Source of the DNA: Erythrophleum ivorense
Taxonomy: Eukaryota; Streptophyta; Magnoliopsida; Fabales; Fabaceae
NCBI GenBank assembly: GCA_026724425.1
Contig: JAIUCV010000003.1
Span: 65,835,088 to 65,899,087, forward strand
Reading direction: 5' to 3'
DNA: 64,000 bases
Every line of letters begins with the position of its first letter. The stretch's first letter is position 1. Shown here in pieces: positions 1-13,371 of this stretch. The translations under genes and the position numbers were made by a program. The notes beneath the pieces are model-generated. The model saw only the letters and a list, made by a program, of their open reading frames with translations, made no database searches and was not told the origin of the DNA.

Positions 1-1160
1 AACATAACTTATTTTAGTTTAATCTATTACCTAGTTCCAATTAAATTCACCAAAATTTCAATTATCAAGAATAGAGAGTATAGATCAGACTTAACTATCA
101 TTTATAAATTTATTCACACGAGTAATTTGCATTAAGATTGATTTAATTTAATATTTAGCACTCTTGCCAGAACCCCACCCTCTCCACCGTCCCACTAAGG
201 AAATCAAAGAATGGGTTCTCGGGCACCCGATAATACAAGACTCAAGCTCAGTCATAACCGAAAAATTAAAGTGGAAAAGGAAACAAGGACCATACCCATT
301 CAAGATGGCAGCCACAGAAAAGCACAAATTGACGCCACTTTTTGAGAAGTTGGAAGAAATATGATTGCAAAGAAACAATTTGAGAGGAAGAGTTGCTGAG
401 CTACAGACCCGAAATGAACCAATACTCACCAAAATCAGTGCCACGATACAAGCTACTGCAAATGGGACAAATCCTCATATGTTTAGACGAAGATTCAGCT
501 GAAAAAATTTAGGGTCACAGAGTTCACAAAACAGAGCAAGAAAAACAACACAGAACAATGGATAGTAAATGTATAATATCAACCGATGCAAGTGGAGGCT
601 GCAGTTAGCCGAAGTTGTTGCTGTACTGAACGAAAGACGCTTGATAACTCGCTAATGGCCGAACAAGGGATGTGCAGAAAAGAGATGAAGATGGAGGAAA
701 TGAGGTTCACAGTCTCCCTCGCACCACGATCTGAAAGAAGAAGATAAGGAACCCTGATGTGAGCGCCTGCACAAACTAAAGAGAGACAAAAGCTTCATGG
801 AATTTGGAGATCATCCGAAGCAAAGAAAATAGACGAGAGAATAAAGAAGATAACAGAAGTTTCAGGACACCTAGCAGGAAGAGAAACATGTGTCCTAATG
901 CCGAAATATCAACTGGACAACTTGGCAATTTAGGATAATGCAAGGGCTGGAGAAAGGATTCCAAAAACCTGCAGATTGGTCCCTTGAGCAAAAGAAGAGG
1001 GAGAGAAAAGAGAGAAGGGGAGAAAAAGTAAAAAAGAAACTGTCAAGGCAGTCCCCTCCCTTGATTAAATTCTAACTTATGCTTTACTAAATTTTATTAT
1101 TATTATTATTCCAAATTATTGATTTCTCACAAAAAAAATTTAACAGGCATTACATTCTTC
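1..1160. repeat. Direct repeat copy 1 (left end outside window)
   Basis: This stretch matches 7757-9285 almost throughout by eye, for example the shared run cataacttattttagtt at both left ends and the shared ctgaaaaaat plus ggtcacagagttcacaaaac near 500 and 8280. On the minus strand it looks like the start of a plant gene: CT-rich leader-like sequence near 970-1030, then short open frames ending in the same stop in both copies (about 776-991 here, 8570-8767 in the other). A second short frame near 400-480 begins Met-Arg-Ile-Cys-Pro. I do not recognise the product. It could be a duplicated gene 5' region or a diverged long terminal repeat; the left boundary is not in the window. Confidence 0.7.
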
Positions 1161-1764
1161 TCCGTTAACATTATAGTTTGAAATTCATTGTTAAAATGAT
1201 TGCGGATTCGTTTCAATTTTCACCTTTGGAATGTTCTAGTTTCAGGGTTATGACAAGTTTCGCCGTACATAAAGTTTAAACACAACTGAGTATCCAACAG
1301 TTACATATGCCTCTCAACTTCTCCCTAGTTTGAGCCCTAACAAGCAAAAAAGCCACTAGGTAGACAGCAAAATGAACTAATGAATTAACTGAAATCATTC
1401 TTGGTTTAAGCAAATCCTAATTGTATGTCACGGAGGCATTTAATAAGTGCTATCCGATAACAATCTCCACAGCAACTTCAATCGAATTTATTTCTACTAG
1501 AACAAATGCCACATTCTAGTTTAGTATCCATAACGACTTCGCCCCAAGTCCAAGAAAATAACTAGCTAACTATTACAAGTGCAAATGACAGACTATTCCA
1601 TTTCAAGGTTGATAATAGTTCATTGTCCAGTCAAACTGAAACCATGGGAAAGTCCCTATTATCTACGTACATTTCTGGGGAACACCCAGCATTCAGCTTT
1701 AGTTGGTTTTAAAGCAAAATCACACCTTAGTGACTAACCTCACTTCAACAGTTATTTATTTATT

Positions 1765-1799
<35 letters not shown>

Positions 1800-4700
1800 G
1801 TTGATAGCACAAAGCTAGTCATCTTAACTCCAATGAAACAAAAACAATTGGACACATTATCAACAAATCCCTCTGCAAAATGCAAGCAATTACCCAACTA
1901 CCTGAAAGTATGATTTGTAGTGTTAGTTGGCTGTTCTAGAGAAGAAATGTATAAAGATTCAACCTATTAGCAGTGTCGTTTTAATAACAAAATTTCTACA
2001 TAAGCCCATACGGTACAACCTAGAAACATCATCGTCTCCAACATTTGAACCCGTCCTTATTCTTCAGTTGCCGAAATATTTTGCCAAATAATCAATATTT
2101 TGAGCCATCATATCATATATAAGAAAATACAAGGTATCAAGTAAACAACATCATCATATAGGAACTGCAATTAGATGCAGCAATATAAGAAGTTAAGAAG
2201 GTCTTAAAGGGATCGAGTCAATATTTAAAAAAGGTACCTCTATCCCAATCAATTGTCAAAGAAAAGTAATTGACTAAATATATGAGTTGAATCAAAAAAT
2301 GATTTTCTTAGTTAAGACTTGCTTAAGCAATCTTTCAAAAAAAAGGCACACAAATACAATAATTAATTCAGTGGTAATGAGGAATAGTCATATTAATAAC
2401 AACTATAAAAAAGGCTAATAGTTGATTCATATATATCAAGTTAAATATAAACCTATCATTAATGTGATTTAATAAAAGTTTAATCATATCAAGTTGCATA
2501 AGCATTAAACCAGTTGTGATACAGCCCTATCTAACCACAGGTTCTCATCTAACTACTACATGCATTTATCATCTCAAGACAACAGCAATATTCAATCATT
2601 AGTTAAAGTTATGCATACCCCAAGCAACACTACACAGTATATTAATTACATCACTAACCATTACATAGCACCATGAGTTATGCACAATCCAAGTCGAAAT
2701 TTCACATAGCTTCAACATGGAAATTACAAAATTGAAAGGCAGCAATTTAGCATCAAGTGAGGACATTTCCAACAGTTTCAGTTTTCAAGTATTGGCATTT
2801 CTAATTTCCTAATAACATTAATTATGCAATCTTTATAATTAATTGGTGTAAGTTACCCTTTATAGCGTTCTACATCAGCCAGAGACAAACAAGAACCAAC
2901 GAGAAATTGTACTAGTTTCATTATTCCTTCGCTTTCCATTTATAAACCAAACGAAAGCTAAATTTCTGTGTATGTTGTCAGAATTAAAAAACTAGAGTAG
3001 TTAAATTTTGCTTTCCATCCACATCCATGCGAACCCCACGTATCCTATTGAGTAAAAATCTTATAACCAAGCAATCGACAATCTAGTATGCATTCTAAAC
3101 CTTATGCAATTCACATAGGGGCAGATAGAGGCACAAGAAAATAACTCTTGTTGCACCCAATTAAATTAGCCTTTTAGCATAAAACAAGAATGCAGTCCCA
3201 AGAATGGCATTTGGACACGAAAACATGGCCTATACCCACATTTATTGTTGAAACTACTCATGAAACTAAATGTTTCCTTAAGGGAACGCAACACAATGAT
3301 CATTAATTGGTCGTAACAAACACCACCCATAATACAAGTTTTATCCTAAAGTTTAAATTATGAAACTAGCATTATATTATGATAATGCCTTCATGCCCAA
3401 ATACTAATTTCAGCATATCAAACATACCCATACCCATAACTTCAATTAAGTTTCACAGAAGGCTTCCTTGCTAGTTCAAAGGAGAGATGTTTCTGGAGGA
3501 AGGAAGCTAAGAGGTATTTTCACTCACTCAATGCTAACAAGTATTCCACACTTACTACACTTCTATTTATCTTCAGTTATCTACTCTAAACATTTACAGA
3601 GATGTGCATTTTTGTCAAACTAGTTGATGCCCAAAATCAAATTATCAACTCTCAACAAAATATGTTGACAAATAACAATCCACCTTCATTCAAAACACTT
3701 TTGAGTAATGATTAATAATTGATTCTAAAAAGACCTACTATCGCCTTACAGTTACTAATTTGCTTATCACTAAAATAATATACACAATCCTCTCCAATAA
3801 TATAAGTAATGGCATTCCTACTCATTTTATGAGAAAAAGAATACTGCACAAAATTTTATAAATATATATATATATATATATCTTTTATATAACAATAACA
3901 ACAACAGGCCTTTTCCCACTAAATGGAGTTTTGTTTATAAAGAGAGAAAAAGGAAGAGAGGAAAAGAAAGCTATGCGATAAACCAATTACAAAACATTAT
4001 ATCAGCCAGTGATTGGAAGACATTTGCATATAAATACATAACACATAAATAATCAATACTCTCATGTCAATAATCAACCTTGTTGCAAGCATGGATTTTA
4101 AATATAATACATCTGTGGACAACAAATGATGCCTCGGCAAAATGGGTTATATATATCACAAACTACGAACTATCAAGGATAAAAGAAAATTTTCGTTTTA
4201 CCCACCTAGAAACAATTACAAAGATCATGTCCACTGGAAATTTATTTAGCAATAATATGTGAAATTCTTCACACTGTGATTAAGAATAATTTAGAGGTCT
4301 TAAGTGGGCGCCTTAATGAAACATGGAGCCCAGTCTAAGCACGTTATGATTATTAAACAACATGGCACCAGTAGGCTACCATTAATCACAAAACAAGGGC
4401 ACGCTAGGCAGAAATAAAACTAGAAATTTCAGCAAAGTTCTTGTATTGGAAAACTCTACTTTAGACCTAACAAATTATTATGGCACAAGTTGTAACACCC
4501 TATCCATAAGTTCGAATCTCTTGTAATTTTAACTAATAGTATTAAGCTTCCAATTATTGCCAAAATATGTAACTGCAAAGGAAATTTTCAAACCTACAGA
4601 ACAATTTTCAATAAAATCAGCCAGTACCTTCGTCCTACCAAAGCACACATTATCTTGTGACTCTAATATTTTGATACAGATTACATAAGCGTGCTAACAA

Positions 4701-7700
4701 TACCTTTCTCTAGCTACATAACCAATCTAGGTGAATTTTCTTAGTTTAATGTGAATATCTAATTCTTACGCTTCATGTATATCATACAGACATGTCTTGG
4801 CCATATTGCTTCTATAATCAATGTCTATGACTCACAATAAGTCAATAAGATGGCAATCATAGTAAGTTAATATAAACAGACTGTATGGCTACCGAAACCC
4901 TTAATACATGTAGAGAAAAGTTCATTAAGCTTGGATTTAGGCTAAGTTAACTGATAAAGCAAGACCTAGTCACAGCCTCTCTAGAAATAGGCCACAGCAA
5001 CAAGAAGTAATAACACTAAGTCCAACTTGCACTACAGTAAGTAACTCCACAAATTCTCACTTTCAAAAATTTATTAAATAAAATCATATGCAAGAGTTGA
5101 CACAAAATTTAATACCAAACTAGATGAAAGCCATCAAGCAAGTAAGCTTGCTTAAACAAATTTATCACAACAAACTATTTATCGTCATTGGGCTGGGGGG
5201 GACTTCGCAAGACAACATTCAATCAATTCTCCTTTGTACTGACCCTCTAACATGAAAATAATCTCAACAGTAAACATAAAGTCAAAAATGAATTTCAACT
5301 TCAAGTTTTTTTAACAGGAGCTCTGGTGGTGCTAATGTATGGGTCTTCCTAAAATTATCCTAAATATTTACATGCTTATCTACAAATCATGATACCTACA
5401 AGATGAATGACCCAAGGAAGGAAGACACTAAAACACCCTATAAGGTCTTTAATGATGCCTCAATTGTAATTATGCACAAGTTTCATAACTATAATTGAGG
5501 TTCCACCAAAGAGCATTTGCTCCACCGACTATAGGAAAACTTAAATTCTGATACCAACTTTGTCAAGCCTTGAAATAGAGACACGAACTGCACGAAATAT
5601 AAGGAGATCCCCCCCCCCCCCAATCCGTAAATGACAAGTACACAAATATATATACATATATATAAAATTCTTATGCATGATTTAATGAAAATAATACTTC
5701 CAAACTAAAACATAATTCCCTTAATTACTTTCCTTCTTACAAAGTCTAAGTTTCAAATACTGTCAAAGGTCATACTAAATTCACAGAGCTCTACTCTCAA
5801 TTTGGCAATCAATAAACAAACATAAACCATAGGGGCAATAATACTACTTGTAGGATGTGGAACAAACTCTAGAGTACAACCATACATACAAAAACAACAA
5901 TTATATAATACTAGACAAACCTACTGCTAACTCTTCACTAACAACTCTTTTGAACCACATTGGAGGAGTTTTGGACACAAGTTTTCAATATGCAAACATA
6001 AATAATGGAGTGAACCATGGTACTCAATGAATAAAAAATAAGGCATGATAACTAAAAGAAATATGAAAAAAAGTACAAAGTTTTTCTAAATGAAAATACG
6101 TTTTGAAATAATAATAAATAACTGAAACTTCAATATGGAAAGATAGGAAATAAGTTTTACAAAAAAAATTCAAATTTATACATTTTAGATAGAAGAGGTA
6201 TAAAATAATTTGTGTATATAAAAAGTTAAAGCATTTGAATTAATAGAAAATTTATTTATTATGTTATTAATGTAATAAAATACAAAAGACAAGTAGGCAT
6301 ATAATATTTTAATCAAGATGTAAAGTTAATAGGAGAAAATTATGAAGAATAAATAAAAATTAAGTTTAAACATTTATAAGTTTAATGATGAACAAAAAAA
6401 TAATTGTTATACTACAAAAAAATTAATAAAAACACTTCTTTAGAAAGATTCGTACAAAACAAGTTCTACCATATATATTAACGTGGATACACAGCCCACA
6501 AAAGTAAATAACAACATATCCAGACATCAACACTTAGCCTAAGAACCATCGAACCATTCCAGTACTTGATCATAAAAACCATGTGACTATACCCATGGTA
6601 CATCGAGGGCTAACAGGATTGCTATTAGTGACCTTTGTTCTACACGATCCCTCCTTATATACATATATAATGTCATCTACTAAGTAAAATTCATATACTC
6701 AAATCTTCCACATAACAAATCCGCAATAAAATTCCACAAATAATACAACATTTCTCAATCATAAGACATTTAAGCAAACTCAAAAAAACATATTGAGGTA
6801 AATTATCATCGGCTAAATTTCCAAATGTAGCACATTTAGTCAATGCTAATTCATTTCCATTTAATTACACAAGTGAATATGGCACATCATAGTCTACAAG
6901 ATATTATAATAGTAATAATATACATTCAAGGAATCACTATTTAGGATGCCCATCTCACAAGTACGCAGAATTCAAACAAAAACATTGAAAGTAAAACTGA
7001 AGAATAGTTTAAAACATATCATACCTTATAATTTACAGTGACTGTCAAATGACATTAGTCCTTTCATCACCAAAACACCATCAAATTCCTTCAACCGAAA
7101 AGTCTGATGTGTTTCTTATAACACAATTACAACATCTCATTCAAACTGGACAAAATACCAAGTCCTTCTTTTTTTGTCCATTATACATAATTAATCCCAT
7201 CTCAAGTCCTACCACCGTACTAATTACAATTTAATTCACTACCCTCTTCCTCCAAAGACTAGCACTGACTTAATTTGTTAATTAATTTTTATTAAAGTTT
7301 GTATGAGTTATAGAATTTATCTCATCAAATTTCTAGTTAAATATTTGCCTTATCTTATACTTTAACTTATTTAGTTAATTCACCATCTAGTAATTAATTT
7401 GACTACCTCATTTGACCGATTCCTACATAATTAATTTCTAATTAGATATTTAGCCTGGTTTAATCATATATCAATTAATCTATTACCTAATTTAAATTTT
7501 GTTTATTTTGAGTTATTTTATTTTATCAATTCTTACTTCTACTATTAATCTATTAAAATTCATGTCACATGTAAGATTTACAACAAAACACAAGGTTCAA
7601 AGCTTAATTTAGGAGATTATAACAAGTAAACATTACTCTTAAATACTTGTTGAAGAATTTTACCTATCATCAAAATTTTCCATTCTTAAACTTCATTCAA

Positions 7701-7756
7701 TTAACTCTTCCTGGTTGATAATTTTCATATTCTAGCAGTGGTCCTCAATTAATTAA
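1161..7756. other. AT-rich non-coding stretch between the two direct repeats
   Basis: No coding region can be supported on either strand; all open frames are short and lack domain signatures. Simple repeats occur: an AT dinucleotide run near 1768-1796, another near 3862-3881, and a C tract near 5611-5621. A sequence near 5557-5571 is the complement of TTGGTATCAGAATT, close to a plant initiator-Met tRNA primer site, but no convincing LTR end abuts it. The stretch could be decayed internal sequence of a retroelement whose LTRs are the flanking repeats, or simple intergenic DNA. Confidence 0.5.
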
Positions 7757-9285
7757 AGCATAACTTATTTTAGTTCAATCTATTACCTAGTTTCAATTAT
7801 ATTCACCAAGATTTCAATTATCAAAAGTAGAAAGCATGGGTCAGACTAACTATCATTTATAAATTTATTCTAAATCTATTCACAAGAGTAATTTGCATTA
7901 AAATTGATTTAGTTTAATATTTACCACTCCCTTGCCAAAACCCCACCCTCTCCAACATACCACTAAGGAAATGAAAGAACAGGTTCTCGGGCACCTCACA
8001 ACACAAGACTCAATAGCTCAGCCGTAACCAAAAAAATGCAAGGTTAAAGTGGAAAAGGAAACAAGGAACATATTCATTCAAGAAGGCAACCACGGAAAAG
8101 CACAAATTGACGCCACCTTTTGAGAAGTTGGAAGAAATGTGATTGAAAAGAAACAAATTAAGAGGAAGAGTTACTCAGCTGCGAACTATAAAAGAACCAA
8201 TACTCGCCAAAATTAGTGCCACTATACAAGCTACTGCAAGTGGGACAAATCCTCATATGTTTGAGCGAAGATTCAGCTGAAAAAATTAGGGTCACAGAGT
8301 TCACAAAACAGAGCAAGAACAAGATAAACAAAACAAAACAACGGATAGTAAATGCATAATATCAACCGATGCAAGTGGAAGCTGTAGTTGGCCGAAGTTG
8401 CTGCTGAACTAAACCAAAAAAGCTTGATCACTCGCTAATGGCGGAACAAGGGAGGTGCAGAAAAGAGATGACGAAGGAGGAAATAAAGCTCACAGCCTCT
8501 CTCTCGCCACGATCTGAAAGAAGAAGATAAGGAACCGAAGCTGGTCGAAGATGTGAGCGGCTGCACAAACTAAAGAGAGACAAAAGCTTCACGGAATGTC
8601 GAGATCATTTGAAGCAAAGTAGACAGAAGAGAGTATAAAGAAGACAATAGAAGTTTCGGGACACCTACCGGGCTGAGAAACACGTGTCCTACAGCCAAAT
8701 CATCAACAGGACAAGTTGGCAATTTCAAAAAATGCAAGGGGTGAAGAAAATTTTTCAAAAACAGCAAATTGATGCCTTGATTATGGTTGGGATTGATTTT
8801 GATCTAGTTTAATATTTGAACCGATTTTTAATGAGTTTAAGAATTAAAGTATGTCCAGTGGTTCGATTTTTTTTTAATATTTATTAAAAAAATTATAAAA
8901 TAATCTTAAAAAATATTTGCATATAAATCTTTATAAAATTATCTTATATTTTAAAAAAATTAAAAATTTTATATAAATTTTTATAAAAAAAAAATTTAAT
9001 TTTTTTAATTTAAATTTCAAATTTGGCTAGGTTGAGTTTTGTGGTTTGAACCAACTTAATTTAGTTTGATTTAGCTAAATAAGACTAGACATACTAATCT
9101 TTGAGCTTAATATATCTTAGGTATACAAGAAAAAAAAAAACTGCCAAAGTGATCCCCTACCTTAATAAAATTCTAACCCATATTTTATTAAATTTGATTT
9201 TATTTAAATTATTATTATTATTATTATTATTTTAAAATTTTAATTTCTCAAAAAAAATTAACAGACATTACAATTTTACCCTAAC
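7757..9285. repeat. Direct repeat copy 2, with an about 350-bp insertion
   Basis: Second copy of the repeat at 1-1160, in the same orientation about 7.75 kb downstream. Homology runs from cataacttattttagtt near 7758 through the AT-rich tail ending in aattaacagacattac near 9270. Copy 2 has extra AT-rich sequence at about 8775-9130 that copy 1 lacks, falling between the shared ccttga and the shared ccccta/ccctcc-ccttgat/ccttaat segment. The minus-strand short open frame at 8570-8767 ends at the same stop codon as its partner in copy 1. Confidence 0.7.
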
Positions 9286-10828
9286 CAATAAATAAAAATT
9301 TTTTTTGGCCAACAAATAAATTTATTATCATCCCATCAATAAGAAGTAACTAAAATTTCAATGTCTAATAATATGCTGCCATATAAAAGTTGTATTTATT
9401 ATTATTTTTTCTATAGTGTCATAGTGTAAGTGCTGTTGTTCATGCCAAGTCCCATTAAAAAAAAAAACAAGTGCATGGCAAGTCAAGCCTATCAAAAGTA
9501 TTAATTTACCCTTATTGAGGGCGAGTTACTATTTTTTAAAAAAATTACAGCATCTGAATCAAATAAGATTAATAAAGAAGGATTTCGCACACTAACAATC
9601 ATGATGGAAGCATGTGGCTCAAAAAACCAAGAAAGGACCTAAAAGCTATACTTAGGTTTTATCATATTCTATATGTTGTATTACAAAATCAAAAAAGAAA
9701 TAGAGAAAGAAACTTACTTAGATTGATGATCAGAGTTTACAGAGAGTCACACGTCATACAAGAATTACTCGAACTTCTAATAAATTCATGGTAGATGCAT
9801 TGGTTAAGGAAAAAGGAAGAGAATATGCAGAGAAAACAAAATAGAGAGTTTTTTCTCATGGGTATATTACCTTTTACGTAGGGGGGAGTATATCTCAACA
9901 GAAGGAGTTGTAACTTTTTGAAAAAATAAAATGACTCCCTTTATCCCCATTAACCTCCATTAACCTCTACCATCAAGGGTGGATTAGTCATTTCCTAACA
10001 CTATATATATATATATATATATTCTTTGTAAGTGTACATGGCATATGCTAGTCATGTAGTCCTTCTCCATTTGTGTGCGTAACTAGAGCAAACCAGTCAT
10101 GCGGCCAGATCAATAAAAGAAGAATTCATTTACATCTTTCAGTCAAGGGAGTTCCACTAAAACATATTGTGTGTAACATAAATTGTGAGTCCAATATTAG
10201 TTTCATTTGACCAAAATTAATGTTATCCCTGGACCTAATTTTTTTGACACATTAATTTCCCCCTTTTTGCTGCTATAATGGCGAGAGTAACAGGTACTAC
10301 AATGCTAACCTCTACTGGTTAGGTACTTTTATGGAGATTAGCCACTTTCACACAGGGTACTTTTGACTAAAAAAGGTCTCTGTCTTTTTACTAAAAAGCA
10401 ATAAATATAGAAGTGTTTAGGTCTTTTTTTCAAAGGAACATCACAAATATTTAAGTATTTTCTCGCACCACGCCTGCAGACAAGAAGAACATCTTGAAGA
10501 GACCAAACGAAATTTGTTATCCCATTATCTATGATGAACTGTTATACCATTTGGATACTGAAGTCTTCACAATCATTATTTAAATCCTTTATAAGAGAGA
10601 ATCTGAGCAAGCCTTTTATACTTTCTACACAAGAAGGACTTTGTCGATTCTCAAATAATAGTTCCATCAACACAAGAGCCAAATCTATCTCTCAGGAAAG
10701 CCCCTCAAAGCAAAAGATTTACATCAAAATATGGGATTAGATACATTATTGGCACAGAAAAAAGAATGACCTTTCAATTTCACAATAAAAAAAGAATTAA
10801 TGTAAGACCAATGAATGAATACTCCACT
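9286..10828. other. Intergenic, no gene recognised
   Basis: AT-rich sequence with a TA run near 10002-10021. A 60-codon plus-strand frame at 9612-9794 is rich in Lys, Arg and Leu but resembles no family I know. Nothing else is supportable in this interval. Confidence 0.5.
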
Positions 10829-11010
10829 GTTTCTCTCTTTACATCACACACCTCATCACTAGGAGCAAATCATAGCAAAACAGATTGGATCAATTATAAA
10901 ATCCTTCACAGAATTCTCAGTACCAGTTTTTGTTGGTCTTGTATCGGTAGAGAACCCTCTTCTTCTTGTTTGATGAGTTCTCTACAGTGAGGATAATTTT
11001 CCCAGGCTCA
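10829..11010 (-). pseudogene. Tandem duplicate of the patellin last-exon 3' end
   Basis: This block repeats 11011-11187 head to tail with a period of 177-182 bp. On the minus strand it re-encodes the patellin C-terminus: Glu-Pro-Gly-Lys-Ile-Ile, then NSSNKKKRVLYRYKTNKNWY and a TGA stop. The reading frame is open and most differences from the parental exon are conservative. It lies downstream of the true stop at 11094 and carries its own copy of the 3' flank. There is no strong splice acceptor at its junction; only a weak AG sits at the start of the duplicated block. It is most simply a non-functional partial tandem duplication, but an alternative terminal exon cannot be excluded. Confidence 0.8.
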
Positions 11011-11093
11011 TTTTCTCTCTTCATATCACACACCTCATCACTAGGAGCAATGCAAAACAGGTTGGATCAATTATAAAATCCTTCACAGAATTC

Positions 11094-13022
11094 TTAGTAC
11101 GAGTTCTTGTTGGTCTTGTAACGGTAGATGACCTTCTTCTTCTTGTTTGATGAGTTCTCTACAGTGAGGATAATTTTCCCAGGTTCATTGTTCCTGAAAG
11201 TGTTTCTAACAGGCCCTTCTTGTGAACCCATCTTCTTCCCTTTCTGAACTATGACTGTGTAAGAACCCTCATCAGTGGGATCAAATTCCTCCTTGTAATT
11301 CACCTCCCAACCCAACACAGTCAAATCCCACAACAATGTGTTTCCAACCTGTTGATCAGTCACAATCAGCAACAACATTTTGGTCTATTATATTTCTGCT
11401 TCAAAATCTAATTCAAAAGGACTTATACACACTAGTTAGTACTACCTCCAATGCAGGAATCTCAATGTTTGCGGTTGACCCAGCCTTGAGAGTAATTTCT
11501 GAAACAGCACCATCTTGGGCAGAGAACTCACAGTCATTTTCCCTCTTGAAACCACCGTAGTTAACTGGGATCTCCTCAATTGGAATGTACCTGATTCAAA
11601 GAAATTAAGAATAAAATCATTTCTGAGTTCATAGTAAGAAATAATGGGAAAAAATCTCAGTTTTGTCTTCCAAAGATCTTTTAAAAAATTTTTGTATCAT
11701 TATAATACTTGAAAGTCCAATTTTGTTCGAATTTCATCATTTCAAATGTAGTAAACTCTTTCGAAGATCAAATATTACATGAAATTGAATATAAAAAATT
11801 AAAATTTGGCGAAATAAGTGATACAAAAAATCGTTGGTGGAGCCTAAAGGTAGTAGGGTGATGATATTTGGAACAACAAAATGTGGTTTTAGTCAACTTG
11901 ATCATGAATGGGAAGACAGACATACTTGAGTAGGGTTTCAGCGACCTTAGCAGGACGAGCAACCACAAATTTACTCTTTGTTCTTTGGGTTAAGAAAGGA
12001 GACAAAAGGGCATTGAGAGCATAATACCAGAAAGGCACATTGATGAAAATCTACAAACACAAACACAAACACATTCCTCAGTTATTCTGATTTACCAGAA
12101 CCAGGAGCACATTGACTGCCTATTGAACATAAAGCAAACTTACATTTTTTGCGACCATTTCAGGGTAATTGTCCTGCAAAATCGCAAGAGCTTCCTTAGT
12201 GGCAACTCGAAGCTCCTTCTTGGCTGGACCCGGGGAGTTCTTAAGATCATTGATCTGAAGCAAAGAGGAAACACCTCCTGGTTTCATGTTCAGCTTCTGT
12301 ATACCCTTCTCCATCAATTGCAACCTCCATCTCAAGAACTCACTTCGCTTTTCCTCTGTCCCAAATGTCTTCTGGTACATCTCTTCGCTCTCGAACACCC
12401 CAAATATATTGTAGCACACCGGATGCCCCTCGCGATCTACGCCGTTCATGTACGCGGCCGAGCTCAGATCGGCGCCCAAATCCTCGTCCAGAATCGAATC
12501 GATGTTCGATTCCTTCCTCCATTTAAGTGTCTTTTTCAGCATCTCAAAGGCTTTATTGACTTTGAACTCCCTAGCCCTCAGGAACTTGAGGAGAATTACG
12601 TCAATACCCTCCGCTACTTGGCTTGGCAAAAGAGGTACTCCCCACAGAGAAATACCCTCTTCAATTTCAACCGATTTTTCTTCAAGTTTCTCCTCCTTCT
12701 GATCTGCCTCTTCTTTCACATTAGCTTCCTTTTCTTCTTTCTTCTCTTCAGCAACGAGTTCTATGTTCCCCCGGATGGCTTCTTCGAGCTTCGATTTGAG
12801 GTCGTTCAAGGCCTTTCTCTCGAAGTCTTTGAGATCGGAAGGGAAGTTGCTTTCTTCCTTGTAAGAGGAGCTCTTGTGTACTATTCTGGGTTTGGAATCG
12901 CTCCCTGGTTTCTCTTCTTCAACATCTTTCTCTTGGTCAACCCTTTTGGGCTCTTGTTGAGCAACAACAACCACCTCAGTTGCGTGGGCTTCTTCTTGAG
13001 TCTTAGCCTCGACAGTCATCAT
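11094..13022 (-). CDS. Patellin (Sec14-GOLD domain protein), PATL4-like
   Basis: Four exons read on the minus strand: 13022-12144, 12050-11926, 11590-11446 and 11348-11094. All junctions are GT-AG and in frame, giving 467 residues. The N-terminal ~115 residues are acidic and Glu/Lys-rich with no fixed fold, as in other patellins. A CRAL-TRIO N-terminal helix region follows (residues ~130-170, FLRAREFKVNKAFEML), then the Sec14 lipid-binding domain (~180-335; SLLQINDLKNSPGP, NIFINVPFWYYALNALLSPF, YIPIEEIPVNYGGF). The GOLD domain is at the C-terminus (~345-467; LGWEVNYKEEFDP, then KKKKVIYRYKT). Patellins bind phosphoinositides and act at the plasma membrane and cell plate in membrane trafficking. 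A second ATG one codon in (13019) is an alternative start. The closest subfamily from memory is PATL3/4; the length is slightly short for PATL4. Confidence 0.93.
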
Positions 13023-13371
13023 TATTAGAGACTGAAGGTTTAAGATAAACCCAGAATTCTGAAAACAGAAAAAGAAGAAAAGGGAGCTGAGGATGTGTTA
13101 CCTGTTGCGCGTGTGGGTTGTTGATATAACGGTATTGTTGTGATTTTAAAAAACGCCGAACAACGGTCAAATTGCCGTGGATCCACCCAAGAGCAGAGGA
13201 AGCCGTTGTGATTTCTGTATCCCGAGAGAAAAGCTAGCCTGGAACCCAACATTCCAATATCCCTTTGGTCCCACACACACCCACCAATCTTTTCCACCAT
13301 TATGCCTCAGGTCTCACGTTATGGTATATTCTATAAATTATGTTTTTTTAGCTAAAATATCATTAATTTAA
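13023..13371 (-). promoter_or_regulatory. Patellin 5' leader and proximal promoter
   Basis: Upstream of the patellin start on the minus strand, the first ~60 bases are a CT-rich leader. A TATA-like ATTTATAGAATATA reads leftward at about 13323-13336, followed at once by an ACGTGAG motif that resembles a G-box core. The transcription start is not visible directly. Beyond 13371 the sequence becomes plain AT-rich. Confidence 0.4.

Noticed and set aside
5555..5575. A second retrotransposon primer-binding site
   Set aside because: The sequence is close to the initiator-Met tRNA site, but no LTR end with CA abuts it and no coding relic lies nearby.
12123..13028. A 301-codon plus-strand open frame
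   Set aside because: It is the antisense shadow of patellin exon 1.
13045..13105. An intron in the patellin 5' leader
   Set aside because: Donor- and acceptor-like sites enclose only about 43 bases, too short for a plant intron.
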